Assembly: GCF_000720325.1 (NCBI RefSeq)
Contig: NZ_JOJM01000085.1
Span: 1-28,410, forward strand
Reading direction: 5' to 3'
DNA from: Streptomyces sp. NRRL B-1347
GTDB lineage: Bacteria; Actinomycetota; Actinomycetes; Streptomycetales; Streptomycetaceae
DNA length: 28,410 nucleotides
Below are positions 15,251 through 22,624 of this stretch, piece after piece. A program made the position numbers and the translations under genes. The notes beneath the pieces were generated by a model that was not told where the DNA came from, ran no database searches, and was given only the letters and a program-made list of their open reading frames with translations. Every line of letters starts with the position of its first letter. The first letter of the stretch is position 1.

Positions 15251-16824
15251 CCGGCCGCCTCGCTTCCGGCGAAGTCGTAGGCGCCGGTGCCCGGTTGGGG
15301 CCCGGGCGGAGGACCGGTGCGCAGCGCGGGCTCGCGCGGGTCCCGGCGGGCGGGCCCGGGGCCGGCGGCCAGCTCGCGGTAGATCTCCCGGAAGGCCGAC
15401 ACCGTCTGCCGCAGGGTGAACTGCTCGATGACGCGGAGCCGGGCCGCCGCGCCCATCGCGGCGCGCCGCCGCGGGTCCGAGAGGAGCTCGACGGCCGCGT
15501 CCGCCATGGCCTCAGGGGCGCGCGGCGGCACCACGAGGCCGGTCGGGCCCACGGCCTCCCGGACGCCGCCCACGTCCGTGGAGACCGTGGCGCGGCCGCA
15601 CGACATGGCCTCGATGAGGGTGAAGGGGAAGCCCTCGCTGATGCTGGACAGCATCACCACGCTGCCCGCGGCGTAGGCGTCCTTGATGTGCTCCACGCGG
15701 CCTTCGAAGACCACCGAGTCGGCGTGCCCGAGCGCGGCGGCCAGGGCCTCGCAGCGCTCCCGGTAGGCCTCGCCGCCGCGCGGGGTGCCGCCGAACAGGC
15801 GCAGCCGGGCGTCCGGCACCCGCTCCTTGACCAGGGCGAAGCACCGTATCAGCGTCTCCAGGTCCTTGATCGGGTCCACCCGCCCCGCCCAGCTCAGGGT
15901 GGGCACGCCGGGCTCGGGGCCCGCGGGCGGGAACGCCTCGGGGTCCACGCCGTTGTAGACGGTGCGGATCAGCGCCGGGTCGGCGCCGCCGCGCTCCTCC
16001 CAGAGCCGGTTGTAGCGGTTGCCGGGGGTGATCAGGGCCGCGCCGCGGTACGACTCCTCGGCGAGCAGCCGGAAGAAGCCGAGCAGGACCGCCTTCACCG
16101 GCCACCGGTAGGGGCCCGTGCGATAGCCGAGGTAGCGCTCGCGCAGATACACGCCGTGCTCGGTCAACAGCAGCGGCACGCCGTGCAGTTGACGGGCGAT
16201 CAGTCCGGGCAGGGCCGCGATGCCGCCGCTCACCGCGTGCGCCACGCCGTGCTCCGGCGGGTGGACGGCCAGCGGCCGCAGGGCGTGTTCGAGCAGGTGG
16301 GTGGCGGTGACGGCGTCGTGAAGGGTGGGGCGGGACGCGGCCACCGCGAGCCCCGGCGTGCGCCACACCGAGGCGAGCACGCCGACCGCGCCCTCGCCGC
16401 GCAGCGCCGGGGAGAGGGCGCCGTCCCGCGCGTACCCGGCCAGGGCGTACAGGGCCGGGGCGAAGGCGCTCTCGGCGGTGGGGTCGAGCAGGGCGGTGAG
16501 GAACGCCTCGTAGTGGGTGAGCAGGGCCCGGCGCGCCTTGCCGCGCGGGGCGCGCCCGGCGGGCTCCGGGCCCCACATGGGCAGACAGACCGGCTCGGTG
16601 ACGTGCGGAGGCAGCTCCCAGGCGAGGGGCTCGCGCCCGGTGCCGGTCACCGCGATCACGCCGAAGTCGACGTCGGGCATCCCGCGCACCAACTGGTCGC
16701 ACCAGACGCTGACGCCGCCGTGGCTGTGCGGGTACGTGCCCTCGGTCAGCAGCGTGACGCGGGTCCGCCCGGACGGCCCGGGCGGGGGTGCGGGTAACGG
16801 CACCGTCGCGGACGGTGTGGGCAT
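15247..16824 (-). CDS. pelF: PelF-like GT4 glycosyltransferase
   Basis: This 525-residue cytoplasmic glycosyltransferase has the PelF/DUF3492 N-terminus VTLLTEGTYPHSHGGVSVW (23-41) and LLTEHGVYLRER (219-230). A GT4 C-terminal domain follows, with WAGRVDPIKDLETLI (312-326; R315 and K320 contact the donor phosphates) and SEGFPFTLIEAM (396-407; E397 and E405 form the E-x7-E motif). PelF polymerises N-acetylgalactosamine-type sugars from a UDP donor in Pel biosynthesis; the donor here is inferred. The last 40 residues are a Pro-rich tail. The start is the ATG at 16824 with GGGGAG 8 nt upstream. It is the first gene of the six-gene operon. The gene symbol denotes family resemblance, not proven function. 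Confidence 0.88.
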   Translation of the reverse strand: MPTPSATVPLPAPPPGPSGRTRVTLLTEGTYPHSHGGVSVWCDQLVRGMPDVDFGVIAVTGTGREPLAWELPPHVTEPVCLPMWGPEPAGRAPRGKARRALLTHYEAFLTALLDPTAESAFAPALYALAGYARDGALSPALRGEGAVGVLASVWRTPGLAVAASRPTLHDAVTATHLLEHALRPLAVHPPEHGVAHAVSGGIAALPGLIARQLHGVPLLLTEHGVYLRERYLGYRTGPYRWPVKAVLLGFFRLLAEESYRGAALITPGNRYNRLWEERGGADPALIRTVYNGVDPEAFPPAGPEPGVPTLSWAGRVDPIKDLETLIRCFALVKERVPDARLRLFGGTPRGGEAYRERCEALAAALGHADSVVFEGRVEHIKDAYAAGSVVMLSSISEGFPFTLIEAMSCGRATVSTDVGGVREAVGPTGLVVPPRAPEAMADAAVELLSDPRRRAAMGAAARLRVIEQFTLRQTVSAFREIYRELAAGPGPARRDPREPALRTGPPPGPQPGTGAYDFAGSEAAG

Positions 16825-16913
16825 GGGTGGGGCTCCCCGGATGACGTTGCGGGTGGGCGGGCGGCGGTGTTCCGGAGGCAGGCGGGGACACGCCGTGTCG
16901 CCGTGGTGCGCGA

Positions 16914-16946
16914 GTCGGTGCGTGGTCGGTGCGTGATCGGTCGTGC
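16914..16946 (+). promoter_or_regulatory. three phased 11-bp direct repeats upstream of the exopolysaccharide operon
   Basis: GTCGGTGCGTG occurs twice without gap (16914-16924 and 16925-16935), followed by a degenerate third unit ATCGGTCGTGC (16936-16946). This gives heptamers TCGGTGC, TCGGTGC, TCGGTCG spaced exactly 11 bp apart, one helical turn. They lie about 90-120 bp before the pelF-like ATG. SARP and OmpR-type winged-helix regulators bind heptamers in this arrangement, so this is a candidate activator site. No clear -10 was found nearby. Confidence 0.5.
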
Positions 16947-17003
16947 GGAGGTGGGGGCACGGGCAGGGCCTCGTCGAGACCCGGCGCCCGGTGGGCGAGT
17001 TCC

Positions 17004-17045
17004 CCGCCGTTCCCGCCGCGCGCGGCACGTGGGCGGGAACGGCGG
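17004..17045. terminator. 14-bp perfect inverted repeat
   Basis: Arms 17004-17017 and 17032-17045 are perfectly complementary (14 bp), with a 14-nt loop. It lies 38 nt beyond the hairpin at 17083-17116 when read from the deacetylase gene. It may be a second terminator in tandem, or a structure protecting the pelF-like operon from read-through. Confidence 0.6.
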
Positions 17046-17082
17046 CCCCCGTTGGTCCCCGGCGTACCGCCGGAGCTGGTGG

Positions 17083-17116
17083 CGCGGGCCCGGTCCTGCA
17101 GTCGGCCGGGCCCGCG
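17083..17116 (-). terminator. terminator of the deacetylase-like gene
   Basis: An 11-bp perfect stem of only G and C (17083-17093 with 17106-17116) with a 12-nt loop starts 6 nt after the stop codon at 17122. It separates the secreted protein gene from the downstream pelF-like operon, which therefore needs its own promoter. Confidence 0.75.
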
Positions 17117-17121
17117 GCTGG

Positions 17122-19281
17122 TCAGCGGCCGGTCGGCAGGGCCTTCGGGGTGCTTCCCGCGGTCCCCGGCGGCACGTGCTGCGCCGCGCCCGACGGCACG
17201 TGCGCGCGCTCGGCCGCGGGCACCGGCTTCGGCGCGGGACCGCCCGCCAGGCCCGCGGGGGGCGCCGACGGCAGCGTCAGGGTCACCCGGTCCTGGAGCA
17301 GCCCCGGCGAGACCCAGCCGGAGGATCTGCCGGCGTACGGCGAGCCGAACGTGCCGGTGCCGACGACGAGTTGCTGCTTCGTCCCGGTGGGCATGGTGGC
17401 GGTCGCGGCGACACCCGCGGGCGCCTGCACGGTCACCGTGTCACCGATGCGGTACGCCGTGACGCGCCCGGCGTCGAGGGCCGCGTCCCAGGCCGCGCGC
17501 GAGCGCAGCTCCGCCCCGATGTCGGCCATGCGCGGGGTTACCAGCGGCGTGGCCTTCGTGTACAGCGCGGCGTAGGCGTCGAGCACCCGGTCGAGGACGG
17601 GGTAGGCGATGCGGTCCTCGGCGAGGTTGGACTGGTGGATGAAGTGCGGCCGCGGATCGCCCGACAGGGCGTGGCCGAAGGCGATGGCGGACTCCACGGG
17701 CACGATGTGGTCCGCGTAGCCGGTGGTGAGGTCGAGCGGCTTGTCCAGACAGGTCGTGACCGGTGAGTTCTCGCACAGACCGCTGCCGCCGTCGGACTTG
17801 CGGGTGTAGATCCAGTTGTACTCGTCGACCTGCTCGGCCACGCGGCCCGCGTTGTAGAAGACGTTCATGGGGTGGCGCGGCACCGTGCGGGACGGGCCGA
17901 CCTGGCGCTGGCCGGGCTCGCGGGAGTTGTCCGAGCCGAGCCAGCGCACGTCGTTGTCGCGCAGCGCGGGGGCCAGGTTCGGGTTGTCGTCGGGCTGCTG
18001 CGGCAGGACGCGCAGGCCCGAGTGCTCGCCGGTCACCAACTCGCCGTCGTCGAGCGGCAGCTCGTATTCCTCGCCCCAGTCGCGGTTGCGGGAGACCTGG
18101 TCGTCGATCTCGGTCCGCGACACGTACTTCGTACTGCCGTCCGCGTTCTTCGCGCAGGTCCAGGGCACCTTGGAGACGTCCTGCTCACAGCCGAGGAACG
18201 GGTGGTCGTAGGTGTGGTTGACCCAGCGGTAGGAGTCGCGGTCGTCGACGAGGCGGTCGGCGAGCGGGTCCTCGCCGCCGTTCTCCTCGCGGTACAGCTC
18301 GCTGCCGCCGCCGTTGAAGGCCATGTCCAGCGGCAGGCCCCGCCGCTCGGACCACTCGGCCGCGTACGCGGCGTCCTCGGGCGTCATCCGGATGCCGTCC
18401 TGTCGGCCCTGCCCCGGCGGGCAGTCGATGTCGCCCGGCGTGCAGTTGAGCTCCATGTCCCAGCGGTCGTCGGAGCCGAAGACGTCGTCCACGTGGACCG
18501 CGAAGTAGTTCCGGGACGCGCCGACGCGCACGCCCTGCGTCATCCAGTCGACGACGCCCCGGGCGAGCAGCTTGAACTGCTGCTGGTGCTGGTTGTAGAC
18601 GAACGTCACCACCAGCTCGCGCCGTCCGTCGCGCCGGAACTCCCCGACGAGCGAGCCGCGGCCGGAGCCGCCCGGGACCGCCGCGTCCACGTACGGGGTG
18701 AAGTCGGCGCCCGGCGCGGGCTTCGCCAGGTGGCCGTAGCTCTCGTCCACCCGGGGCGCGTTGTCCTCGAACGGCACGGCTCCGGCGAGGTAGCCGAACG
18801 GGCCCGCCCTGCCCGCCGCGGTGACCTCGGCGCGGACGCCGTCGAGCGAACCGCTGTACTCCGGTGTCTGCAGGCCCGCCTGGGGGCGGGCGTAGGTGTA
18901 GGCGTCCACCTGCGGGATGCCGTACGTCCGCTCGTACGCGGCGAGCGCGGCGGGCTCGGCCGAGCCGGTGCCGAACGGGTTGTCGTTCGGCAGCACGACG
19001 GCCTGGAACCTGGCGCGCGGTCTGCCGCCCGCGGTGTCCGCGAGGAAGGCCGCGTCGATGGCGGGCCGATCGCTCCGGCGCAGGTCGACGGTGGTGAACG
19101 GGGTTCCTTGGGCGTCGAGTTCGGCGGCGAGGGCGGCGGTCGCGGGGCCGCCGTCGGTCACCACCAGGACGCGTAGGTCGATACGGGGCTGCTCCGCCGC
19201 CGCCACTGGCTGAGCGGGCAGCGAGAGCGCGATGAGCAGAGCGCCGGCCCCGAGTGCCGCCGCCCGTGCGGTGCGATTCAT
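17122..19281 (-). CDS. secreted NodB-fold polysaccharide deacetylase (Agd3/CE18-like)
   Basis: This is a 719-residue exported protein. The signal peptide is MNRTARAAALGAGALLIALS followed by LPAQPVAAAE (cleavage near 29). Residues 35-250 form an alpha/beta and beta-rich N-terminal module. The NodB-like catalytic core has AVHVDDVFGSDDRW (261-274; D265/D266 as base and metal ligand) and VNHTYDHPF (354-362; H356 and H360, the H-x3-H metal motif). FIHQSNLAEDR (547-557) supplies a further candidate His (H549). A beta-strand domain (about 608-672) and a Pro/Ala tail end it. The size and arrangement resemble fungal Agd3, which deacetylates galactosaminogalactan. The ATG at 19281 has GGAGGGG 12 nt upstream. 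It would act outside the membrane on the polymer made by the neighbouring operon. Family membership is judged by motif only. Confidence 0.78.
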   Translation of the reverse strand: MNRTARAAALGAGALLIALSLPAQPVAAAEQPRIDLRVLVVTDGGPATAALAAELDAQGTPFTTVDLRRSDRPAIDAAFLADTAGGRPRARFQAVVLPNDNPFGTGSAEPAALAAYERTYGIPQVDAYTYARPQAGLQTPEYSGSLDGVRAEVTAAGRAGPFGYLAGAVPFEDNAPRVDESYGHLAKPAPGADFTPYVDAAVPGGSGRGSLVGEFRRDGRRELVVTFVYNQHQQQFKLLARGVVDWMTQGVRVGASRNYFAVHVDDVFGSDDRWDMELNCTPGDIDCPPGQGRQDGIRMTPEDAAYAAEWSERRGLPLDMAFNGGGSELYREENGGEDPLADRLVDDRDSYRWVNHTYDHPFLGCEQDVSKVPWTCAKNADGSTKYVSRTEIDDQVSRNRDWGEEYELPLDDGELVTGEHSGLRVLPQQPDDNPNLAPALRDNDVRWLGSDNSREPGQRQVGPSRTVPRHPMNVFYNAGRVAEQVDEYNWIYTRKSDGGSGLCENSPVTTCLDKPLDLTTGYADHIVPVESAIAFGHALSGDPRPHFIHQSNLAEDRIAYPVLDRVLDAYAALYTKATPLVTPRMADIGAELRSRAAWDAALDAGRVTAYRIGDTVTVQAPAGVAATATMPTGTKQQLVVGTGTFGSPYAGRSSGWVSPGLLQDRVTLTLPSAPPAGLAGGPAPKPVPAAERAHVPSGAAQHVPPGTAGSTPKALPTGR

Positions 19282-19386
19282 TCTGGTTGTGGTCCCCTCC
19301 GCGGTCGGATCGCGACGGCGTGGACACCGCAGGACCCGCCCCCAACGGCCCGCACGCACTGATCGCGGTGCGTGTCCGTGCCACTC

Positions 19387-19403
19387 TGACGCGTCACATA
19401 GTG
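19387..19403 (-). promoter_or_regulatory. palindrome next to a candidate -10 for the deacetylase-like gene
   Basis: TGACGCGTCA (19387-19396) is a perfect 10-bp palindrome. On the minus strand it directly follows CACTAT (19398-19403), which fits the xAnnnT -10 pattern, so it would cover the transcription start. This suggests repressor control. The -35 is poor, so the promoter call is tentative. Confidence 0.4.
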
Positions 19404-19503
19404 CGACTCGGCTGTGGGTGCTGTGCCGATTCTGTGAGATCTGGCGGAAAAGAGCTGGCAACCGCCGTGTGGTGTGCAAAGGAGCGCGTGGGGAGGGTGG
19501 GGT

Positions 19504-19519
19504 TTGACGAATCGTTGAC
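19504..19519. promoter_or_regulatory. pair of TTGAC boxes spaced 11 bp
   Basis: TTGAC occurs at 19504-19508 and 19515-19519, exactly 11 bp apart, around the small palindrome ACGAATCGT. It is 223 bp upstream of the deacetylase-like start, in the most AT-rich part of the region. It could be a two-box regulator site. Chance is not excluded. Confidence 0.3.
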
Positions 19520-19777
19520 TTCTGCACGGTCGCCGGGGATCCGTGGCCGCTCAACGGGCCTTGCTCTGCCTCGCCGCCGAAGTGGTTGGCGTGTGCAGCC
19601 AAGGGGCGTGCGCGGGGCGCGTTCGGCTGTGGACGCACTCCTGCGGCACGCTCGGGAATCGGCCATGTCCGAGGGGTTGCGGGAGACGTGACGGAATGCC
19701 GGAAAGCGCGTTCTGACCTGCGCGGCTCGCCGGAAGCGGGGCGAGGGGCATCGGCTCGGACGGGCCAGTTGGCGGGG

Positions 19778-19797
19778 GCGCCCCATTGCGGGGGCGC
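19778..19797 (-). terminator. possible terminator of the flavoprotein gene
   Basis: A 7-bp stem GCGCCCC/GGGGCGC (19778-19784 with 19791-19797), loop ATTGCG, lies about 105 nt beyond the stop at 19901. It is shorter and more distant than the other terminators in the window, so support is moderate. Confidence 0.4.
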
Positions 19798-19900
19798 GGC
19801 GCGTGCCTTCGCCGCCGGGCGGGCGGCGGGAATTGGTACGGACCGCAGCCCCCTGCCGCGACGGGGCCCGCCCCCGGCCGTGGCCGCCCGTCCGCCGCCC

Positions 19901-21286
19901 TCAGCCGCCGGTCCTGCGGACCGCCGCCACCGCCTTGCGGGCCGCCACCAGGACCGGGTCCCAGACGGGGGAGAAGGGCGGCGCGTACCCGAGGTCCAGG
20001 GCCGTCATCTGCTCCACCGTCATCCGGGCCGTCAGGGCCACCGCCGCGACGTCGACCCGCTTGGCCGCCCCCTCGCGCCCCACGATCTGCGTCCCGAGCA
20101 GCCGCCCCGTCCGCCGCTCCGCCAGCATCTTCACCGTCATCAGGGCCGCCCCGGGGTAGTAACCGGCCCGGCTCGTCGACTCGATCGTCACCGTCTCGTA
20201 CCGCAGGCCCACCGCCCGCGCGTCCTTCTCGCGCAGGCCCGTGCGCGCGATCTCCAGGTCGCAGACCTTGCTCACGGCCGTGCCGACGACGCCGGGGAAG
20301 GTCGCGTAGCCGTCGCCCACGTTCGAGCCGATGACCTGCCCGTGCTTGTTGGCGTGCGTGCCGAGCGCGATGTGCCGCTGCTGGCCCGAGACCAGGTCGA
20401 GGACCTCCACGCAGTCGCCGCCCGCCCAGACGGCCCCGTCCGCGACGGGCCCGCGCACCCGCATCGAGAGGTCCGTGAGCAGCCCGCCGTGCTCGCCGAG
20501 CGGCAGCCCCGCCGCCCGCGCGAGCTCCGTCTCGGGCCGGACGCCGATGCCGAGCACCACCACGTCCGCCGGGTATTCGGCGTCCTCCGTGGCCACGGCC
20601 CGCACCGCGCCGTCCTCACCGGTGAGGATCTTCGTGACCTCCGCGTCGTTGACCATCGTGATGCCCATGCCGGACATCGCGTCGTTCACCAGGCGCCCCA
20701 TGTCCGGGTCGAGGGTGGACATCGGCTGCTCGCCGCGGTTGACGACCGTCACCTCGTAGCCCCGGTGCAGGAGCGCCTCGGCCATCTCCACGCCGATGTA
20801 GCCCGCGCCGATCACCACCGCCCTGCGCCCCTCGGTGGCGCCGAGCCGGTCCAGGAGCGCCTGGCCGTCGCCCAGGGTCTGCACCCCGTGCACGCCTGGC
20901 GCGTCGATGCCGGGCAGCGGCGGCCGCAGCGGCCGCGCGCCGGTGGCGATCACGAGCTTGTCGTACGCCGTCCACTCCTCGGCGCCCGAGGCGAGGTCGC
21001 GCGAGCGCACCCGCCGCCGGGCCGGGTCGATCTCCGTGACCTCCGTCCGCATCCGCAGGTCGATCGCGCGGGCCCGGTGCTCCTCGGGCGTGCGCGCGAT
21101 CAGGTCGTCGCGCTCGGAGACCTCGCCGCCGACCCAGTAGGGGATGCCGCAGGCGGAGAAGGAGGTGAAGGAGCCGCGCTCGAACGCGACGATCTCCAGC
21201 TCCTCGGGCGCCTTGAGCCTGCGTGCCTGTGACGCCGCGGACATGCCCGCCGCGTCGCCGCCGATGACCACCAGTCTTTCGCTCAT
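19901..21286 (-). CDS. FAD-dependent CoA-disulfide reductase / NADH oxidase-type oxidoreductase
   Basis: This 461-residue flavoprotein belongs to the single-cysteine pyridine nucleotide-disulfide oxidoreductases. The FAD loop VVIGGDAAGMSAAS is at 6-19, and the redox cysteine is C46 in FSACGIPYWVGG, the position of the CoA-disulfide reductase Cys. The NAD(P)H loop is AVVIGAGYIGVEMAEAL near 165-181, and the second FAD motif is VWAGGDCVEVLDLV. The C-terminal dimerisation domain ends with GYAPPFSPVWDPV, typical of the family. It could reduce CoA disulfide, persulfides or oxygen; the sequence does not decide. It begins at the ATG at 21286. A 163-bp gap with a strong terminator separates it from the DUF4349 gene, so it has its own promoter. 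Confidence 0.88.
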   Translation of the reverse strand: MSERLVVIGGDAAGMSAASQARRLKAPEELEIVAFERGSFTSFSACGIPYWVGGEVSERDDLIARTPEEHRARAIDLRMRTEVTEIDPARRRVRSRDLASGAEEWTAYDKLVIATGARPLRPPLPGIDAPGVHGVQTLGDGQALLDRLGATEGRRAVVIGAGYIGVEMAEALLHRGYEVTVVNRGEQPMSTLDPDMGRLVNDAMSGMGITMVNDAEVTKILTGEDGAVRAVATEDAEYPADVVVLGIGVRPETELARAAGLPLGEHGGLLTDLSMRVRGPVADGAVWAGGDCVEVLDLVSGQQRHIALGTHANKHGQVIGSNVGDGYATFPGVVGTAVSKVCDLEIARTGLREKDARAVGLRYETVTIESTSRAGYYPGAALMTVKMLAERRTGRLLGTQIVGREGAAKRVDVAAVALTARMTVEQMTALDLGYAPPFSPVWDPVLVAARKAVAAVRRTGG

Positions 21287-21377
21287 GCGCCCACGCTACG
21301 TCGCCGGTCAACGTGCCCGTCGAACGCCCGCGTTGGCGGTCGGCCCGCACGCCCGCACCGGCCCCCGCCGTGGAGGG

Positions 21378-21424
21378 GGGCACGCCGTCCGACGCCCACC
21401 CCCGTGGCGTCGGACGGCGTGCCC
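21378..21424 (-). terminator. strong terminator of the DUF4349 gene
   Basis: A perfect 19-bp stem (21378-21396 with 21406-21424) closes a 9-nt loop, 25 nt after the stop codon at 21450. It is the longest perfect hairpin noticed in the window and isolates the DUF4349 gene from the flavoprotein gene. Confidence 0.85.
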
Positions 21425-21449
21425 GGCTCGAAGGTCCGAACGGCCCGGC

Positions 21450-22451
21450 TCAGGAACCGTCCGGAGCCCCGGTGGGGGCCTCCGGCGCCCCGGCCGGGCG
21501 CGGCGGGCTCGCCGTGCGCCCGCGTCCCCAGCGCAGCCACGCCGCGCCCAGGAGCGCCACGCCCACCACGAACGGCAGCGCCGCGCCCAGGGCCACCGCC
21601 GTCCAGCGCAGCATCGTCAGGAACGCGCCCCAGCCGCCCGCGAGGGCGTCCACGACGGTCGGATCGCCGTCGTCACCGTCGTCGTCGCGCCCCGCCGGGG
21701 ACTCGGTGAGCGTCAGCGTGACGGTGGCGAGCGCCGTGCGGTCCTTGAGCGAGGCCTGCCGCGCGAGCAGCGCCTCCAGATCCGCCTGACGGGTGCTCAA
21801 CTCGCCTTCCAGGGACACGATGTCGCTGATCTTCGTGGCCTTGTCCATCAGCTCGCGCACCCGCGCCACGCTCGCCCGCTGGGTCTTGATCCGGCTCTCG
21901 ACGTCGACGACCTCCTGGGTGACGTCCTCGGCCTTGGCGGTGCGCGAGACGAGCCTTCCCGTGCCCTCCAGGTCGGACAGGACCTGCGCGTACCGCTCCT
22001 GCGGCACCCGCAGGACGACGCGCGAGCGCTCCCTGCCGCGCCCGTCGCGGTCCGTGGTCTCGTCACCGACCAGGCCGTCCGCCTCCGTGGCGGCCGTGCG
22101 CGCCCGGTCGAGGGCCTTCGGGACGTCCCGTACGCGCACGGTCAGGGACGCGGTGCGGATGATGTGCGGGCCGCCGATCCGCGGGCTCTCGCCGGGCTTG
22201 TCCGCCCGCCCCGACTGCTTGCCGCCGGGCGCCGCCGCCTTGCCGTCCCCGGCGCCCCGGTCGGCGCCCGCGGCTCCCTCGTCGAGACCGGCCGCGGTGT
22301 CCCCGCCGCGCCGCTCGGCCCGGGCCGCGTCGCCGCCCGAAGCCTTCGCGCCGTCGTCGCCGCCCGCGCCGCACCCCGTGAGCGCGAGCGCCCCCACGAG
22401 CAGCGCCACGGCCAGCGCCCGCGCGCCTCCGCCCGTCCTGCTCCTCCGCAT
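21450..22451 (-). CDS. DUF4349 lipoprotein with C-terminal membrane anchor
   Basis: This is a 333-residue exported protein. The lipoprotein signal has positive MRRSRTGGGAR, a hydrophobic run, and lipobox LTGC with C27. A charged, Gly/Asp-rich linker (28-95) follows, then the DUF4349 domain (about 96-250) with HIIRTASLTVRVRDV (96-110), RVVLRVPQERYAQVL (144-158) and a long coiled-coil stretch (about 178-238). A transmembrane segment is at about 283-306, with a short cytoplasmic tail. It is thus tethered twice, by lipid and by helix. The ATG at 22451 has a GGGGG site 6 nt upstream; a longer upstream frame lacks a site. It is divergent from cgoX. Function unknown; an envelope role is likely. Confidence 0.85.
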   Translation of the reverse strand: MRRSRTGGGARALAVALLVGALALTGCGAGGDDGAKASGGDAARAERRGGDTAAGLDEGAAGADRGAGDGKAAAPGGKQSGRADKPGESPRIGGPHIIRTASLTVRVRDVPKALDRARTAATEADGLVGDETTDRDGRGRERSRVVLRVPQERYAQVLSDLEGTGRLVSRTAKAEDVTQEVVDVESRIKTQRASVARVRELMDKATKISDIVSLEGELSTRQADLEALLARQASLKDRTALATVTLTLTESPAGRDDDGDDGDPTVVDALAGGWGAFLTMLRWTAVALGAALPFVVGVALLGAAWLRWGRGRTASPPRPAGAPEAPTGAPDGS

Positions 22452-22612
22452 GCCGTACCCCCGAGCTCGTCGTGACTGTGCCCCTACGACGGACCGGGCG
22501 CCCGGTCCGTTCGGCGCGTACGGTCCCGAAGCGGTCCCGGCGCGGTCACGAACGGGACTCGCCCGCGGGGGAGGGGCAAGAGACGCCCGTCGGGCGCCGG
22601 AAGCCCGTCTGA

Positions 22613-22618
22613 GACAGT
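22613..22618 (+). promoter_or_regulatory. -10 box for cgoX
   Basis: GACAGT lies at -12 to -7 relative to the ATG at 22625 and keeps A at position 2 and T at position 6. The GGGGG between it and the ATG is too close to act as a ribosome site, which favours a leaderless transcript. Confidence 0.4.
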
Positions 22619-22624
22619 GGGGGC

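Larger units (their letters stand above)
19282..19900. other. gene-free control region upstream of the deacetylase-like gene
   Basis: These 619 bp are clearly less GC-rich at 19385-19530 than the rest of the window. Open frames crossing it have no ribosome site and no recognisable protein motif. It holds a palindrome beside a possible -10 (19387-19403), a pair of TTGAC boxes one turn apart (19504-19519) and, at the far end, a hairpin that may end the flavoprotein transcript. I see nothing else identifiable in 19520-19775. Confidence 0.55.

Noticed and set aside
19394..19786. Small minus-strand frames in the region upstream of the deacetylase-like gene
   Set aside because: No ribosome site, no conserved motif, and amino-acid composition typical of non-coding GC-rich DNA.
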